A program made the position numbers and the translations under genes. 64,000 nucleotides of DNA, from contig DCHZ01000003.1 in the NCBI GenBank assembly GCA_002315385.1, positions 84,377 through 148,376 of the forward strand. The letters are read 5' to 3'. Source of the DNA: Firmicutes bacterium UBA1739. Lineage in GTDB: Bacteria; Bacillota; Clostridia; Peptostreptococcales; Anaerovoracaceae. The stretch's first letter is position 1. Each line of letters begins with the position of its first letter. Below are positions 61,845-64,000 of the stretch, in pieces. The notes below the pieces were generated by a model that worked only from the letters and a program-made list of their open reading frames with translations, had not been told where the DNA came from and ran no database searches.

Positions 61845-62522
61845 ATGTATGCAGAAGAGGACTATCTTCAGATATCAGGAATACAGCATTTTGTATTTTG
61901 CAGAAGGCAATGGGCTTTAATCCATATTGAACAACAGTGGAAAGACAATTTATTAACGGCTGAGGGTGAAGTTGAGCATCGCCGTGTTCATGATGAAAAT
62001 GTCCGTGATAGCAGAAACGGAGTAATAACGATGAGAGGTTTAAAGGTGTTTTCAAAATTTCTCGGAGTGTCAGGTGAATGTGATGCGGTTGAATTCTTAC
62101 CCTCAGAGGATGGGATTTCATTAAATGGACGAGAAGGCTTGTGGAATGTTATGCCGGTAGAGTATAAGCATGGTGCTTCTAAATTTGATGATTGTGACAG
62201 ACTGCAGGTCACATTGCAGGCAATGTGCCTGGAAGAAATGTTTTCAATAGAAATAAATGATGCCTGTATTTTCTATTTTAAGACCAGGCGCAGAGAGCGA
62301 ATAAAAATTACTGATGAACTGAGAAACCGTGCGGTGAGTTTTATAAATGAAATGCATTTATATATGAGTAGAGGATATACTCCGAGAGTTAAACCGGGGA
62401 AGTATTGTAAAAGCTGCTCTTTGAAAGAAATCTGCCTGCCTGAACTTTTGAAAAAAAGTGAATCTGCATCAAAGTATATAGAACGTTTTCTTAAGGAGCG
62501 AAGTAATGAAGAAAATGCTTAA
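61845..62522 (+). CDS. cas4: CRISPR-associated exonuclease Cas4
   Basis: RecB-family nuclease that trims prespacers and helps pick the PAM during adaptation. The four Fe-S cysteines are visible: Cys19 in FCRRQW and Cys188, Cys191, Cys197 in CKSCSLKEIC. RecB motifs are GECDAVEF and PVEYKHG with the QVTLQAMCLEE helix. The start is ATG 61845 with a modest GAGGG upstream. It overlaps cas1 by 17 bases. Confidence 0.94.
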   Translation: MYAEEDYLQISGIQHFVFCRRQWALIHIEQQWKDNLLTAEGEVEHRRVHDENVRDSRNGVITMRGLKVFSKFLGVSGECDAVEFLPSEDGISLNGREGLWNVMPVEYKHGASKFDDCDRLQVTLQAMCLEEMFSIEINDACIFYFKTRRRERIKITDELRNRAVSFINEMHLYMSRGYTPRVKPGKYCKSCSLKEICLPELLKKSESASKYIERFLKERSNEENA

Positions 62523-63537
62523 TACATTATATGTAACAAGTGAAGACGCATATGCAGCATTAAATGGTGAAACTGTTGAAATAAGCTTTGCTGACAAAGA
62601 AAACAAAAGAATACCGCTTCATACTTTAGAAAATATAGTGTTGTTCTCATATAAAGGAGCATCGCCAGAATTGATGGGAAAGTGTGAAGAGTATGGCATC
62701 CCGATTTGTTTTTTTTCTCCAAGAGGAAAATATCTGGCAACTGTAGGAGCAGCAATAAAAGGTAATGTACTTCTTCGTAAAACGCAATACCGTTTTTCTG
62801 ATGATGAAAATGAATCCTTGAGAATATCAAGAAATATTATTACAGGAAAATTGTATAATTCCGAACAGATACTATTGAGAGTCACCCGCGATCATCCTTT
62901 TCAGGTGGATGTTCAGGGTATTGTTACAGCAGCCAAAAGAATAGATGAGTATCTGATGATGGCAAGAGCCGCTGAAACCAAGGAATCCCTAAGAGGAATA
63001 GAGGGTCTGGCTGCATCTGAGTATTTTGGGATGTTTAACGAGTTGATTTTGAGGCAGAAAAGCGATTTCAAATTTTCGGTAAGAACCAGAAGACCTCCAT
63101 TGGACAGAATAAATGCTTTGCTTTCTTTCGCGTATGTATTATTATCAAATATGTGTGCTTCAGCATTATTGAGTGTGGGTATGGATCCTTATGTGGGGTT
63201 TCTTCATACTGATAAACCCGGAAGAAAATCACTTGCATTAGACCTTATGGAGGAATTTCGAAGCATATTAGCGGATAGACTTGTGCTAACTTTGATTAAT
63301 AACAGAGTAATAAATGAAGGTCACTTTGCAGTTCAAAGTTCAGGTGCGGTGATTCTCACTGATGAAGGGAAAAAAATATTTTTATCTAAATGGCAGGAGA
63401 AAAAAAGAACTGAGATTATGCATCCATATCTTAAAGAAAAAATCACATGGGGTTTAGCTCCGTATTCTCAGGCAATGCTGTTGGCACGATATTTAAGGGG
63501 CGATATTGATGAATATCCTCCTTTTTTCTGGAGGTGA
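62506..63537 (+). CDS. cas1: CRISPR-associated endonuclease Cas1 (type I-C)
   Basis: Integrase that inserts new spacers into the array together with Cas2. The metal ligands fall at the classical positions: Glu166 in GIEGLAAS, His234 in GFLHTDKPG and Glu249 in LDLMEEFR. The 343-residue length and the LNTLYVTSEDAYAALNGETV start fit the I-C subtype. The start is ATG 62506 inside the end of cas4, after AAGGAG. Confidence 0.96.
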   Translation: MKKMLNTLYVTSEDAYAALNGETVEISFADKENKRIPLHTLENIVLFSYKGASPELMGKCEEYGIPICFFSPRGKYLATVGAAIKGNVLLRKTQYRFSDDENESLRISRNIITGKLYNSEQILLRVTRDHPFQVDVQGIVTAAKRIDEYLMMARAAETKESLRGIEGLAASEYFGMFNELILRQKSDFKFSVRTRRPPLDRINALLSFAYVLLSNMCASALLSVGMDPYVGFLHTDKPGRKSLALDLMEEFRSILADRLVLTLINNRVINEGHFAVQSSGAVILTDEGKKIFLSKWQEKKRTEIMHPYLKEKITWGLAPYSQAMLLARYLRGDIDEYPPFFWR

Positions 63538-63540
63538 CGA

Positions 63541-63831
63541 GTGTTATTCTTAATTGGGTATGATGTAAATACTACAAGTAAAGAAGGCAGGAGAAGGCTT
63601 AACAGGGTAGCAAAAGTTTGCTGTGATTATGGGCAGCGAGTACAGAATTCTGTTTTTGAATGTAGTTTATCCGGAGCTGAATATGTAATGATGAAGGAAA
63701 AACTGCTTAATATTATTGATACAGATATGGATAGTCTGAGAATATATAATCTTGGGAATAAGTATTCCGGAAATATTGAGCACTATGGAATTAAGGAAAC
63801 CTATGATCCTGAAGGGGACTTGATTCTTTAG
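63541..63831 (+). CDS. cas2: CRISPR-associated endoribonuclease Cas2
   Basis: Structural partner of Cas1 in spacer integration. The 96-residue ferredoxin-fold protein starts MLFLIGYDVNTTSKEGRRRLNRV with the conserved Asp, followed by YGQRVQNSVFEC. The start is GTG 63541, three bases after the cas1 stop, with GGAGG about 6 bases upstream inside the end of cas1. It ends the cas operon. Confidence 0.95.
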   Translation: MLFLIGYDVNTTSKEGRRRLNRVAKVCCDYGQRVQNSVFECSLSGAEYVMMKEKLLNIIDTDMDSLRIYNLGNKYSGNIEHYGIKETYDPEGDLIL

Positions 63832-63854
63832 GCGAAGTACAAGCTGTTTGGAAT

Positions 63855-63891
63855 ATACTATTTACTTCGCGTAAATAGTATCATGTTTTTT
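63855..63891 (+). terminator. Terminator of the cas operon
   Basis: ATACTATTTAC (63855-63865) / GTAAATAGTAT (63871-63881), an 11-base perfect stem with a 5-base loop. A T-run follows after four bases. It separates cas transcription from the array. Confidence 0.8.
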
Positions 63892-63977
63892 AATAAAAAA
63901 TCCATTATTACCTGTTGTTATGGCAATAATGGTCACAAAATATAGTATTTCTTAATTGATAAGTATTATATTTTGCG
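63892..63977 (+). other. CRISPR leader
   Basis: AT-rich stretch between the cas2 terminator and the first repeat. It contains a perfect inverted repeat, CCATTATT (63902-63909) / AATAATGG (63925-63932), which is a possible protein-binding or integration-guide element. No strong array promoter can be called by eye. Confidence 0.6.
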
Positions 63978-64000
63978 GTCGCTCCCCATGCTGGGGGGCG
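63978..64000 (+). CRISPR. First CRISPR repeat of a type I-C array, cut by the window end
   Basis: GTCGCTCCCC followed by ATGCTGGGGGGCG is the first 23 bases of the repeat type known from I-C systems, which normally runs to about 32 bases and ends GTGGATTGAAAT-like. The palindromic CGCTCCCC/GGGGGGCG core would form the hairpin cut by Cas5c. No spacer is inside the window, so the array itself is inferred. Confidence 0.75.

Noticed and set aside
56083..63831. The CRISPR-Cas operon as a new system
   Set aside because: Gene content and order (cas3-5-8-7-4-1-2) and active-site residues are those of standard type I-C; no extra gene is inserted.

Overview
The window looks like a chromosomal segment of an anaerobic, Gram-positive, low-to-moderate-GC member of the Clostridia. 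The evidence is the strong AGGAGG-type ribosome binding sites, lipobox lipoproteins, SLH and copper-amine-oxidase-stalk wall proteins, a rubrerythrin, a FeoA-FeoB fusion, a 2-hydroxyacyl-CoA dehydratase-type activase, and the Firmicutes order dnaJ-prmA-rsmE-mtaB-HIT-rpsU-yqeY. No genus can be fixed from sequence alone. TTG starts are frequent; I infer them for dnaJ, yqeY, modC, a GNAT gene, the EF-G-like gene, the livJ-like gene and cas3.

Layout. 1-7.3 kb: chaperone, translation and RNA-modification genes (dnaJ, prmA, rsmE, mtaB, HIT, rpsU, yqeY, queH). A repeat-bearing intergenic element lies between prmA and rsmE, and an acetyltransferase remnant follows queH. 7.5-8.3 kb: a secreted NlpC/P60 hydrolase. 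8.3-15.0 kb: a molybdenum block, modA-modB-modC for molybdate uptake followed by a molybdopterin-binding protein, moaA, moaC, mog/moaB and a MoaE-like gene. Together these import molybdate and build the pterin cofactor; no moaD and no molybdoenzyme are in the window. 15.1-26.5 kb: an MFS exporter, an acyl-CoA synthetase, an M29 aminopeptidase, an orphan PqqD-like protein, tRNA-Ser(CGA), an SLH protein, a GNAT, a metallo-beta-lactamase-fold protein, a PutP-type symporter and rubrerythrin.

26.7-44.4 kb: sbcD-sbcC, a GNAT, feoAB with a small Cys-rich partner, an EF-G/ribosome-protection-like GTPase fused to a Rae1/YacP-type NYN nuclease domain, an alpha/beta hydrolase, a 1445-residue double activase, an ACT-domain protein, a PFL (DUF711) protein and a YebC-type protein. 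44.5-54.8 kb: a HEPN-like protein, an N-acetylmuramoyl-L-alanine amidase, a catalytically degenerate phosphohexomutase, a complete branched-chain-amino-acid-type ABC transporter (binding protein, two permeases, two ATPases), a DUF1002 protein and cytidine deaminase.

54.8-64.0 kb: a 1.25-kb AT-rich intergenic region with repeats and a 22-bp perfect palindrome, then a complete type I-C CRISPR-Cas operon (cas3-cas5c-cas8c-cas7c-cas4-cas1-cas2). A terminator, a leader and the first 23 bases of the first CRISPR repeat follow, cut by the window edge. An internal ribosome binding site and in-frame ATG in cas8c mark the Cas11c small subunit.

The strongest candidates for unusual biology are the GTPase-Rae1 fusion, the Cas11c internal gene, the degenerate mutase, a predicted multi-helix RNA upstream of modA, the 22-bp palindrome upstream of the cas operon, a dispersed intergenic element with copies near 20.1 and 55.6 kb, and the orphan PqqD-like protein. 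I do not see a wholly new multi-gene system; the CRISPR locus is canonical in gene order.
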